Position numbers and translations under genes: made by a program. From assembly GCF_036647415.1 (NCBI RefSeq), contig NZ_JAVXKG010000004.1:93505-157504 (forward strand): a stretch of DNA of 64,000 nucleotides. The letters run 5' to 3'. Under the pieces are notes generated by a model. The model did not search any database. It was not told the DNA's origin and was given only the letters and a program-made list of their open reading frames with translations. This DNA is from Empedobacter sp036647415 (GTDB taxonomy: Bacteria; Bacteroidota; Bacteroidia; Flavobacteriales; Weeksellaceae). Position 1 is the stretch's first letter; each line of letters begins with the position of its first letter. Shown here piece by piece: positions 16,296-23,283 of the stretch.

Positions 16296-18011
16296 ATGAA
16301 TTCAAGTTTAGATAATGCTAAATTATGGCTTTCTGACGCTTATGATGCGGAAACAAGAAAGGCTGTTCAAGATTTAATCGATAATAATCCAACCGAATTA
16401 GACGATTCTTTTTACCGTAACCTTGAGTTTGGTACAGGAGGAATGCGTGGAATAATGGGAGTTGGTACAAACCGATTAAACAAGTATACACTTGGAGCAG
16501 CAACACAAGGTTTAGCAAATTACATCAATCAAACCTATCCAAATAAAGAAAAATCGGTTGCAATTGCATACGATGTTCGCCACAATTCGGATACATTTGC
16601 TAAGATGGTTGCAGATGTATTAACAGCAAATGGAATAAAAGTTTATTTGTTCGAGTCTTTTCGTCCAACGCCAGAACTTTCTTATACAGTTCGTCATTTA
16701 GGTTGCGACGCAGGTATTGTATTAACGGCTTCACATAATCCTCCTGTTTACAACGGATACAAAGTTTATTGGAATGATGGTGCGCAAATTGTTCCTCCAC
16801 AAGATGGAGCAATTATTAATGAAGTTAACAATGTAAAAGTTGACGAAATCAAATTCAAAGGAAACGATGACTTACTAACTTATATTGGTAAAGAAATTGA
16901 TGATGCTTTTATTGATGCATGTGTAGAGAATGGTAGTTTTACAGATGAAGGTAAAAAAGATATTAAAATTGTTTTTACTTCAATTCATGGAACTGCAGTT
17001 GCTATAACACCAAAAGCATTCGAAAAAGCAGGTTTTACACAAGTTCATCAAGTTCCAGAACAAGCAATTCCAAGTGGTGATTTTCCTACTGTGAAATCAC
17101 CAAATCCAGAAGAACCAGAAGCATTAACAATGGCTGTTGGTTTAGCAAACGAAATTGGTGCTGATGTTGTTATTGGGACAGATCCTGATGCAGACCGTGT
17201 GGGCGTTGCAACACGAAATAACGATGGAGAAATTGTTTTGCTTAACGGAAACCAAATGAACACTGTTTTAACTTACTATTTATTAGAAAAATGGCAAGAA
17301 GCAGGAAAATTAAATGGAAAAGAATTTATAGGATCGACAATCGTTACTTCTGATATTTTCTATGATATTGCAGCTAAATTTAATGTTGATTGTAAAGTTG
17401 GATTAACAGGTTTCAAATGGATTTCCGATATGATTCGTCAATTTGAAGGTGTTGAGAAATTTATTGGAGGAGGAGAAGAATCTTTCGGATTTATGGTTGG
17501 TGATTTTATTCGCGATAAAGATTCTGTAACAACAGCTTTATTAGTATCAGAAATAGCAGCAGTTCAAAAAGCCAAAGGAAGTTCTTTGTATAATAAATTG
17601 ATTGAAATTTATGCAGAACTTGGTAAATCTTATCAAGAAGATTTAATCAGTATTGTAAAACCTGGTAAAGAAGGTGCAGAATTAATTGCTAAAATGATGG
17701 TAGAATTTAGATCAAATCCACCAAAAGAATTAGCAGGATCTAAAGTTATTCGTACCAAAGATTTCCAAACTTCTATTGATAAAGATTTAATTTCTGGAGA
17801 AGAAAAAACAATTGATATTCCAAAATCTAATGTATTAATTTTCTATACAGAAGACGGGAGTAAAGTTGCTTGTCGTCCTTCGGGAACAGAACCAAAAATT
17901 AAATATTATTTTTCTGTAAATGCACCTTTAGCAAATACAGTAGATTATTTAAAAGTTCAAGAAACTTTATTAGGTAAAATTGATCAATTGAAAAATGATT
18001 TCAGTAACTAA
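16296..18011 (+). CDS. Phosphosugar mutase (phosphoglucomutase/phosphomannomutase, PGM2-like)
   Basis: 571 residues, the long form of the alpha-D-phosphohexomutase family. The phosphoserine loop is TASHNP (S146), the metal loop DPDADR (D296, D298, D300), the sugar loop GGEESFGF, and the C-terminal phosphate loop CRPSGTEPKIKYY. It interconverts hexose-1- and hexose-6-phosphates, supplying precursors for glycans; phosphoglucomutase is the most likely main activity. Last gene of the unit starting at 14031, and a UUCG-type terminator follows 24 nt after the stop. Confidence 0.9.
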   Translation: MNSSLDNAKLWLSDAYDAETRKAVQDLIDNNPTELDDSFYRNLEFGTGGMRGIMGVGTNRLNKYTLGAATQGLANYINQTYPNKEKSVAIAYDVRHNSDTFAKMVADVLTANGIKVYLFESFRPTPELSYTVRHLGCDAGIVLTASHNPPVYNGYKVYWNDGAQIVPPQDGAIINEVNNVKVDEIKFKGNDDLLTYIGKEIDDAFIDACVENGSFTDEGKKDIKIVFTSIHGTAVAITPKAFEKAGFTQVHQVPEQAIPSGDFPTVKSPNPEEPEALTMAVGLANEIGADVVIGTDPDADRVGVATRNNDGEIVLLNGNQMNTVLTYYLLEKWQEAGKLNGKEFIGSTIVTSDIFYDIAAKFNVDCKVGLTGFKWISDMIRQFEGVEKFIGGGEESFGFMVGDFIRDKDSVTTALLVSEIAAVQKAKGSSLYNKLIEIYAELGKSYQEDLISIVKPGKEGAELIAKMMVEFRSNPPKELAGSKVIRTKDFQTSIDKDLISGEEKTIDIPKSNVLIFYTEDGSKVACRPSGTEPKIKYYFSVNAPLANTVDYLKVQETLLGKIDQLKNDFSN

Positions 18012-18035
18012 ACAATTCAATTAAAAAAATAGATT

Positions 18036-18063
18036 AAAGCTGTTCTTCGGAGCAGCTTTTTTT
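18036..18063 (+). terminator. Intrinsic terminator with a C(UUCG)G loop
   Basis: 10-bp stem (18036-18045 with 18050-18059, one G-U pair) closed by a TTCG tetraloop and followed by a run of T. It terminates the four-gene plus-strand unit. Confidence 0.88.
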
Positions 18064-18103
18064 GTGTTTTAAGACTAATTAAGAATCTAAATTTTGAGAA
18101 ATC

Positions 18104-18135
18104 AAAAAAGCAACTATCAAAGGATAATTGCTTTT
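18104..18135 (-). terminator. Intrinsic terminator of the downstream Pit gene
   Basis: 13-bp stem (18106-18118 with 18123-18135) and 4-nt loop. The single C-A mismatch on the plus strand becomes a G-U pair on the minus strand, and a T run follows on the minus strand, so it acts for the gene ending at 18162. Confidence 0.8.
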
Positions 18136-18161
18136 AGAGTTATTTAGTTAAAATTATTTTT

Positions 18162-19259
18162 TTAGAAGAATAGCATAATAAGATGATAAAATGCTGTTGC
18201 AATTAATGCAGAAACCGGAATGGTTAAAATCCAAGCCCAAAGTAGGCTAATTGTAACACCCCAACGAACTGCAGAAACACGTTTCACCATTCCTACACCA
18301 ATTATAGAGCCTGTAATAACATGAGTTGTAGAAACTGGCATTTTGATGTGTTCAGTGAAAAATAACGTTATAGCAGAGGCTGTTTGTGCTGTAAAACCTT
18401 CAATAGGTGTAATCTTAGTAATTTTGTTACCCATTGTTTTTAAGATTTTCATTCCACCACCTAAAGTTCCTATGGCAATTGCAGAGAAGCAAACGATCGG
18501 AACCCAATCATGAATATCTTTACTACTAGTCGTGATAAACCAATGTTTCCAATGAAAAACATCATTCAAAATCCAACTGTCCATATCTGTATTTAAGATT
18601 TCTGTCTGATTGGCTAATAAAGCAAACGTAATAACACCCATTACTTTTTGCGAATCATTAAGCCCGTGTCCAATACTTAATAATGCAGAAGAAACCAATT
18701 GCAATTTCTTGAACCAAGAATCTGCTTTGTGTGGTTTTGCATTCCGACAAAGATTAAGGGTAATAATGTAAATGATATTACCAGCAACCAAACCAATAAT
18801 TGGTGCTACTAAAATAAACGCGATAATGGTAAGAATGATAGTACTGTTTATTGCAGAAAAATCGTAGCCTGTTGCTGCTAACGCTCCACCAGCTAGACCA
18901 CCAATTAAGGTGTGTGATGATGATGAAGGAATACCTAATTTCCAAGTCAAAATATTCCATACTATTGCAGCTGATAAAGCAGCCATAACAACTACAGAAG
19001 GGTTTGCGCCAAAGGCAACCACAACATCTTCTTTGATAATTTTGGCAATTGTATCGGCAACGCCAAACTCTCCAATAATATATTTTGCGATGAAAAACGC
19101 AACGAAATTAAAAAATGCTGCCCAAATAACAGCTTGTAATGGTGTAAGAACTTTTGTTGTAACAACAGTTGCAATAGAATTTGCAGCGTCATGAAAACCA
19201 TTTAAAAAATCGAACAAGATTGCAAGTCCGATAATGATAAATAATACAGTTAAATGCAT
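18162..19259 (-). CDS. Inorganic phosphate transporter, Pit family (second copy)
   Basis: 365 residues, about ten membrane helices. Both Pit signature repeats are present: FDFLNGFHDAANSIATVVTTKVLTP near the N terminus and the C-terminal counterpart with HIKMPVSTTHVITGSIIGVG. It moves phosphate by proton (or sodium) symport across the inner membrane. It is a close paralogue of the Pit gene just upstream (19354), identical over a stretch beginning KRVSAVRWGVTISLLWAW, so the pair looks like a tandem duplication. A terminator and a separate promoter lie between them, so this copy can be expressed independently. Its -7 box ends 4 nt before the ATG. Confidence 0.92.
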   Translation of the reverse strand: MHLTVLFIIIGLAILFDFLNGFHDAANSIATVVTTKVLTPLQAVIWAAFFNFVAFFIAKYIIGEFGVADTIAKIIKEDVVVAFGANPSVVVMAALSAAIVWNILTWKLGIPSSSSHTLIGGLAGGALAATGYDFSAINSTIILTIIAFILVAPIIGLVAGNIIYIITLNLCRNAKPHKADSWFKKLQLVSSALLSIGHGLNDSQKVMGVITFALLANQTEILNTDMDSWILNDVFHWKHWFITTSSKDIHDWVPIVCFSAIAIGTLGGGMKILKTMGNKITKITPIEGFTAQTASAITLFFTEHIKMPVSTTHVITGSIIGVGMVKRVSAVRWGVTISLLWAWILTIPVSALIATAFYHLIMLFF

Positions 19260-19263
19260 GGCG

Positions 19264-19271
19264 CAAATTTA
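19264..19271 (-). promoter_or_regulatory. -7 promoter box placed 4 nt before the Pit start codon
   Basis: Minus-strand TAAATTTG matches TAnnTTTG, and only 4 nt separate its G from the ATG at 19259. This has the same geometry as the box at 14019 and implies an almost leaderless mRNA. Confidence 0.6.
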
Positions 19272-19318
19272 TAGCTTTCTATTATTTATTATTAGTTTTT
19301 TTTAGATTTTTATTTCCA

Positions 19319-19347
19319 ATAAAAAAGGAGCCTATAAAAAGCTCCTT
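19319..19347 (-). terminator. Intrinsic terminator between the two Pit genes
   Basis: 7-bp stem (19325-19331 with 19341-19347), 9-nt loop, followed on the minus strand by a T run. It ends the DUF47-Pit transcript. Confidence 0.78.
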
Positions 19348-19353
19348 GATATT

Positions 19354-20460
19354 TTATATAAATAATGTAATAAAATAGTAAATTAATGCTGCAACGATTG
19401 CTGAGACAGGTATTGTTAATATCCATGCCCAAAGTAAACTAATCGTTACTCCCCAACGAACCGCAGAAACACGTTTTGTTAATCCAACACCAATAATAGA
19501 ACCTGTGATGGTATGTGTTGTAGAAACAGGAATTCCGAAATGCTCAGAAATATAAAGAGTCATTGCTCCAGCAGTTTCAGCAGCCACACCTTCTAATGGC
19601 GTAACTTTGGTAATTTTAGATCCCATTGTTTTGATGATTTTCCAACCACCACCCATTGTTCCTAAAGCGATAACAATGAAAGATGTAATTGGAACCCAAC
19701 CCCAATGTCCAACAAAATATTGAAATTTATCTTCTGCATTTACATAAGCAGGGTCAAAATCAACATTCATATGATAGAAAATTACTGCAGCTCCAATAAT
19801 ACCCATTACTTTTTGTGCATCATTCATACCGTGTCCTAAAGAGAAAAGAGCAGATGAAACAAGTTGTAATCGTTTAAACCATCTTTCAGCTTTTGCAGGT
19901 TTCGTTCTTTTACAAATATTGAGAATAAAAATTGCTAAAAGCGACGCGATAATCATACCGATTAACGGCGCCATAAAGATGAATAATATAATTGGAATTA
20001 CTTTGCTATAAACAATAACAGATTCTCCGTCAGCATTAAATCCACCTGCATGTGCAAGTGCTGCACCAATAAAACCTCCAATTAATGTGTGAGATGATGA
20101 TGATGGAATACCGAATTTCCATGTTAATAAATTCCAAGAAATGGCAGCGATAATACCTGCTAAAATAACTTCAAGTGTAATGAAGTTTTCATTGACAGAT
20201 TTTGCAATGGTATTACCAATTTTAAATTCTCCAATCCAATAAACAGAGATGAAGTAGGCTACAAAATTAAATGCAGCAGCCCATAAAACAGCCTGAAATG
20301 GAGTTAATACTTTTGTTGCAACAATAGTCGCAATAGAGTTCGCAGCATCATGAAAACCATTAATGTAGTCAAAAACAAAAGAAAGTATAATAATCGAAAT
20401 TAAAATAACTCCTGGTGTCGACGACATCATATGCCCAAATGCATCAAAAAATTCAGTCAT
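19354..20460 (-). CDS. Inorganic phosphate transporter, Pit family (first copy)
   Basis: 368 residues, about ten membrane helices. N-terminal signature DYINGFHDAANSIATIVATKVLTP and C-terminal GIPVSTTHTITGSIIGVG mark the duplicated Pit fold. Low-affinity phosphate uptake (often as a metal-phosphate complex) across the inner membrane is the family role. It starts 23 nt after the DUF47 gene, the usual partner and regulator of Pit transporters, so these two form the core phosphate unit. A terminator follows. Confidence 0.93.
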   Translation of the reverse strand: MTEFFDAFGHMMSSTPGVILISIIILSFVFDYINGFHDAANSIATIVATKVLTPFQAVLWAAAFNFVAYFISVYWIGEFKIGNTIAKSVNENFITLEVILAGIIAAISWNLLTWKFGIPSSSSHTLIGGFIGAALAHAGGFNADGESVIVYSKVIPIILFIFMAPLIGMIIASLLAIFILNICKRTKPAKAERWFKRLQLVSSALFSLGHGMNDAQKVMGIIGAAVIFYHMNVDFDPAYVNAEDKFQYFVGHWGWVPITSFIVIALGTMGGGWKIIKTMGSKITKVTPLEGVAAETAGAMTLYISEHFGIPVSTTHTITGSIIGVGLTKRVSAVRWGVTISLLWAWILTIPVSAIVAALIYYFITLFI

Positions 20461-20483
20461 TTCTTAATTTTTTTGAGCTTATT

Positions 20484-21128
20484 TTATGAATATTTTACAG
20501 CTACAGCTTCTAAAACATTTGCAACACTTTTACATTTATCTGTTGCAGATTCTAAAGACGATAAAACTTCTTTATACTTAATAATGTTTTTAGCATCTGT
20601 TTCGTTTTCGAAAATCTCCTGAACGGCTTTATCAAAAATACGATCAGATTTATTTTCTAATTTATTGATACGTTCACAGATTTCGTAAACACGATTCAAA
20701 TCTTTAAAATCTTTTAATTGATCAATTCCTTCACCAATCAATTGACAAGCCTCTAAATTAACCGCTGTAATTTTACGGATAGATTTTGTAATTTTATCTA
20801 CTTGATAAATATTGATTCTGTTTGCAGCACCATTTAGGTTATCCGCAACATAATCTATAGATTTTACCAAAGAATAAATATCCTCTCTATCAAAAGGAGT
20901 GATAAAGTTTTTACTTAATTCTAAGTTTGTTTTTTGAGTTAAATACTCAATCTTACTTTCAAGTTTAGAGATTTGTGCGATGTAATCTTCGCGTTCTTCT
21001 AACGGTGCGTTTACGCATTCGTGTAGCAATTCTGCTAATTTGATTAAACTTTTTGAAGCTTCCTCAAACAAAGGATAGAAAACTTTATCCTTCGGAGTAA
21101 ATAATTTAAAAAAAGAGTTTACTGACAT
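20484..21128 (-). CDS. DUF47/PhoU-like phosphate transport regulator
   Basis: 214 residues, entirely helical, without signal or membrane segments. It fits the DUF47 (YkaA/TIGR00153) family: early FKLFTPKDKVFYPLFEEAS, then PhoU-like three-helix bundles with acidic residues (a FDREDIYSLVKSID motif near residues 79-92). Members are encoded next to Pit transporters and are thought to modulate them; here the Pit gene follows by 23 nt. A -7 box is found 20 nt upstream of the start. Confidence 0.9.
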   Translation of the reverse strand: MSVNSFFKLFTPKDKVFYPLFEEASKSLIKLAELLHECVNAPLEEREDYIAQISKLESKIEYLTQKTNLELSKNFITPFDREDIYSLVKSIDYVADNLNGAANRINIYQVDKITKSIRKITAVNLEACQLIGEGIDQLKDFKDLNRVYEICERINKLENKSDRIFDKAVQEIFENETDAKNIIKYKEVLSSLESATDKCKSVANVLEAVAVKYS

Positions 21129-21147
21129 CTACTAATGTTTTGTGGTG

Positions 21148-21155
21148 CAAAATTA
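21148..21155 (-). promoter_or_regulatory. -7 promoter box of the DUF47-Pit unit
   Basis: Minus-strand TAATTTTG matches TAnnTTTG, 20 nt upstream of the DUF47 start codon. No clear -33 TTG. Confidence 0.6.
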
Positions 21156-21271
21156 ATTTTTCTAATGTAAAATTAACATTAAATAAATATTTTCATAACA
21201 ATAAGTTATTTATTTAAATATTTATTTTCCTTTTTTTTATTGATTTTGAATAAGATGTATATTTTTGTTGT

Positions 21272-21310
21272 GGTTATTATTTTTTACTTCTTAAGTTAAA
21301 AATAATAACC
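21272..21310. other. Long hairpin in the DUF47 / response regulator gap
   Basis: A perfect 13-bp inverted repeat (21272-21284 with 21298-21310) encloses a 4-bp inner stem and a 3-nt loop. It lies in the 422-bp A+T-rich gap between two divergent genes, so it is not the end of any gene I can see. It has no good T run on either side. Apart from this hairpin and the DUF47 promoter I see no gene or RNA in 21129-21550. Confidence 0.65.
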
Positions 21311-21550
21311 TATTTATTAAAAATAGAGAAAGATTACATAAGTCTGATGAAAATTAAAACATTCAACTTTTATTAATATCATTACTGTTTGAGTTTTTTT
21401 TAAACTTATTTCGATACTTTATTTTAGCTTATGTGTTGTTATTGAGAGTTATAAAATAAATAAAGGAAAAAATCTGAATAAATTTTTTAGAATGAAAATG
21501 GTTTAGTTTTTGTTTATTAATTACCACTACTAACCTGTAATTACTCGTTT

Positions 21551-21940
21551 ATGAATAAGCAACCTAAAAAAATTCATATTGTAGATGATAATTCTGCAAT
21601 TCTTGATTCGTTAGAAATTCTGTTGAAGATGGAAGGATATGAGGTAAAGAAATTTGAGAAAGGGTCCGAATTATTCCATAATTTGAAGTTGAATCAATCA
21701 TTTCCTGATGTAGTTTTAATGGATGTATTCATAAATGACGAAGATGGGAGAGATTTTTGTCGTTTAATAAAAGCAGACAGTCATTTGAAAATAATTCCAG
21801 TTTTGATAATGTCAGCTAATAACGGCTTGTCTAATTCAGCTTTTGAAAATGGCGCAGATGATTTTATTTCAAAACCGTTTGAATTAGAAGATATTTTAGA
21901 AAAAATGTATCATTTTACTCATAATTTAAAATATGAGTAA
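21551..21940 (+). CDS. Single-domain response regulator (CheY-like receiver)
   Basis: 129 residues consisting only of a receiver domain. The acidic pocket is D12-D13, the phosphoacceptor D58 (VVLMDV), the switch Ser S88 (IMSAN), and the conserved Lys K108 (SKPF). No output domain is attached, and no histidine kinase is adjacent, so its kinase and target are unknown. It could pass phosphate in a relay or act through protein contacts. A dispersed inverted-repeat element starts 2-3 nt after its stop codon. Confidence 0.92.
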   Translation: MNKQPKKIHIVDDNSAILDSLEILLKMEGYEVKKFEKGSELFHNLKLNQSFPDVVLMDVFINDEDGRDFCRLIKADSHLKIIPVLIMSANNGLSNSAFENGADDFISKPFELEDILEKMYHFTHNLKYE

Positions 21941-21942
21941 AA

Positions 21943-22124
21943 CTCGTTGTGTTTTTTTTTGACTAAAAATTCGTCAATTCGAATAATTTTTAGAAATAGA
22001 GTGAATAAAATTATATCTAAAAATAAAGTTTATCTTCAAAAAACTATTCTCGATACAAAATTCTTACAGAATCCCACCCGAACTGATATTTTCTTTTTAT
22101 CAAACTATCAAAATACACAACAGG
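21943..22124 (+). repeat. Dispersed short element with terminal inverted repeats, copy 1
   Basis: About 182 bp directly after the response regulator stop codon. The right end TCAAAATACACAACAGG (22108-22124) is an inverted copy, imperfect, of the left end (from 21943). Read on the plus strand it aligns with the minus strand of a second copy at 47513-47645: both arms match well (for example a shared AATTCG...TTTTTAGAAA...GTGAATAAAA segment and a CGAACT...CAAAATACACAAC segment), while the centre is about 50 bp longer here. It is too short and stop-rich to encode a transposase. It looks like a MITE-like or palindromic repeat element; target duplication is not evident. Confidence 0.7.
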
Positions 22125-22348
22125 TATGTGTAATATATTTTTATAAATTTTCTTGTAGTACTTTTTAGATTAAAAGGCAACAAATAAATCTATAATTAAT
22201 TATTTTATAAAAAAAAGGTTTATTGTTGTTTAGAATTTTAAAATAAATCTGTTTAATAATAATTCAAACTTTAAGTCAAAACTTGATAAGATTTTATAAA
22301 TCAGTGTAAAATAAATTGATATTTATTTTTTTTTGTAATAATTATTTG

Positions 22349-22356
22349 TAGTTTTG
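22349..22356 (+). promoter_or_regulatory. -7 promoter box of the rpsL-rpsG-fusA-rpsJ unit
   Basis: TAGTTTTG matches TAnnTTTG, 48 nt before the rpsL ATG. A TTG lies upstream but at a short spacing. The stretch 22125-22348 before it is A+T-rich with no gene seen. Confidence 0.65.
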
Positions 22357-22404
22357 CATGCCCAAAAAATGGGTTTAATCCAAATTTAAAAGGAAATAAT
22401 TAGT

Positions 22405-22788
22405 ATGCCAACAATTCAACAATTAGTTAGAAAAGGTAGAAAAAAACTAACCAAGAAGAGTAAATCGGCTGCATTGGAATCATGTCCACAACGCCGCGGT
22501 GTTTGTACACGTGTTTACACTACAACTCCAAAAAAACCTAACTCAGCGATGCGTAAAGTAGCGCGTGTTAGATTAACAAATGGAAAAGAAGTTAACGCGT
22601 ACATCGGTGGTGAAGGACATAATCTTCAAGAGCACTCGATAGTATTGGTTAGAGGTGGTAGAGTTAAAGATTTACCAGGTGTACGTTACCACATTGTTCG
22701 TGGTGCGTTAGATACTGCGGGAGTAAGCGGACGTACTCAACGTAGAAGTAAGTATGGAGCGAAACGTCCTAAAGATGCTAAAAAATAA
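22405..22788 (+). CDS. rpsL: 30S ribosomal protein S12
   Basis: 127 residues, about 3 longer than E. coli S12. It contains the hallmark RGVCTRVYTTTPKKPNSAMRK and GGRVKDLPGVRYH loops that line the decoding centre; the lysines at the usual streptomycin-resistance positions (TPKKPNS and VKDLPG) are wild type. First gene of the str block, 12 nt upstream of rpsG. The leader has an AGGA-like stretch about 11 nt before the ATG, unusual in this window where most starts lack one. Confidence 0.98.
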   Translation: MPTIQQLVRKGRKKLTKKSKSAALESCPQRRGVCTRVYTTTPKKPNSAMRKVARVRLTNGKEVNAYIGGEGHNLQEHSIVLVRGGRVKDLPGVRYHIVRGALDTAGVSGRTQRRSKYGAKRPKDAKK

Positions 22789-22800
22789 ATTTAAGGAGAA

Positions 22801-23277
22801 ATGAGAAAGACAAGAGCAAAAAAAAGACCCTTACTTCCAGATCCTAAATTTAATGATCAGTTAGTAACACGTTTCGTAAACAACTTAATGTACGACGGTA
22901 AAAAATCTGTTGCATTTAAAATTTTTTATGATGCATTAGAAATCGTTGATTCACGTAAAGAAGATGCAGAAAAATCATCTGTTGATATTTGGAAAGAAGC
23001 ATTATCTAATGTAATGCCTCACGTAGAAGTACGTTCTCGCCGTGTTGGTGGAGCTACATTCCAAATTCCAATGGAAATTCGCCCAGATCGTAAGATCTCT
23101 ACAGCTATGAAGTGGTTAATTTCTTATTCACGTAAACGTAATGAGAAATCTATGGCACAAAAATTAGCGGGTGAAATTATTGCTGCTGCTAAAGAAGAAG
23201 GATCTGCCGTTAAAAAACGTCAAGATACTCACAAAATGGCAGAAGCTAACAAAGCGTTTTCACACTTTAGATTCTAG
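22801..23277 (+). CDS. rpsG: 30S ribosomal protein S7
   Basis: 158 residues, full length. It starts MRKTRAKKRPLLPDPKFND and holds VEVRSRRVGGATFQIP and the C-terminal helix region ending SHFRF. S7 nucleates assembly of the 3' head domain of 16S rRNA and sits near the E site. An AAGGAG sequence lies only 2 nt before the ATG, too close to work as an ordinary Shine-Dalgarno site. fusA follows after 6 nt. Confidence 0.98.
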   Translation: MRKTRAKKRPLLPDPKFNDQLVTRFVNNLMYDGKKSVAFKIFYDALEIVDSRKEDAEKSSVDIWKEALSNVMPHVEVRSRRVGGATFQIPMEIRPDRKISTAMKWLISYSRKRNEKSMAQKLAGEIIAAAKEEGSAVKKRQDTHKMAEANKAFSHFRF

Positions 23278-23283
23278 TAAGAA

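Noticed and set aside
21947..22168. 73-residue ORF in the gap before rpsL
   Set aside because: It runs through the inverted-repeat element, lacks a plausible start region and its composition is not protein-like.
22793..22798. Shine-Dalgarno site for rpsG
   Set aside because: AAGGAG is only 2 nt from the ATG, closer than a functional site should be, and the genome otherwise shows little Shine-Dalgarno use.
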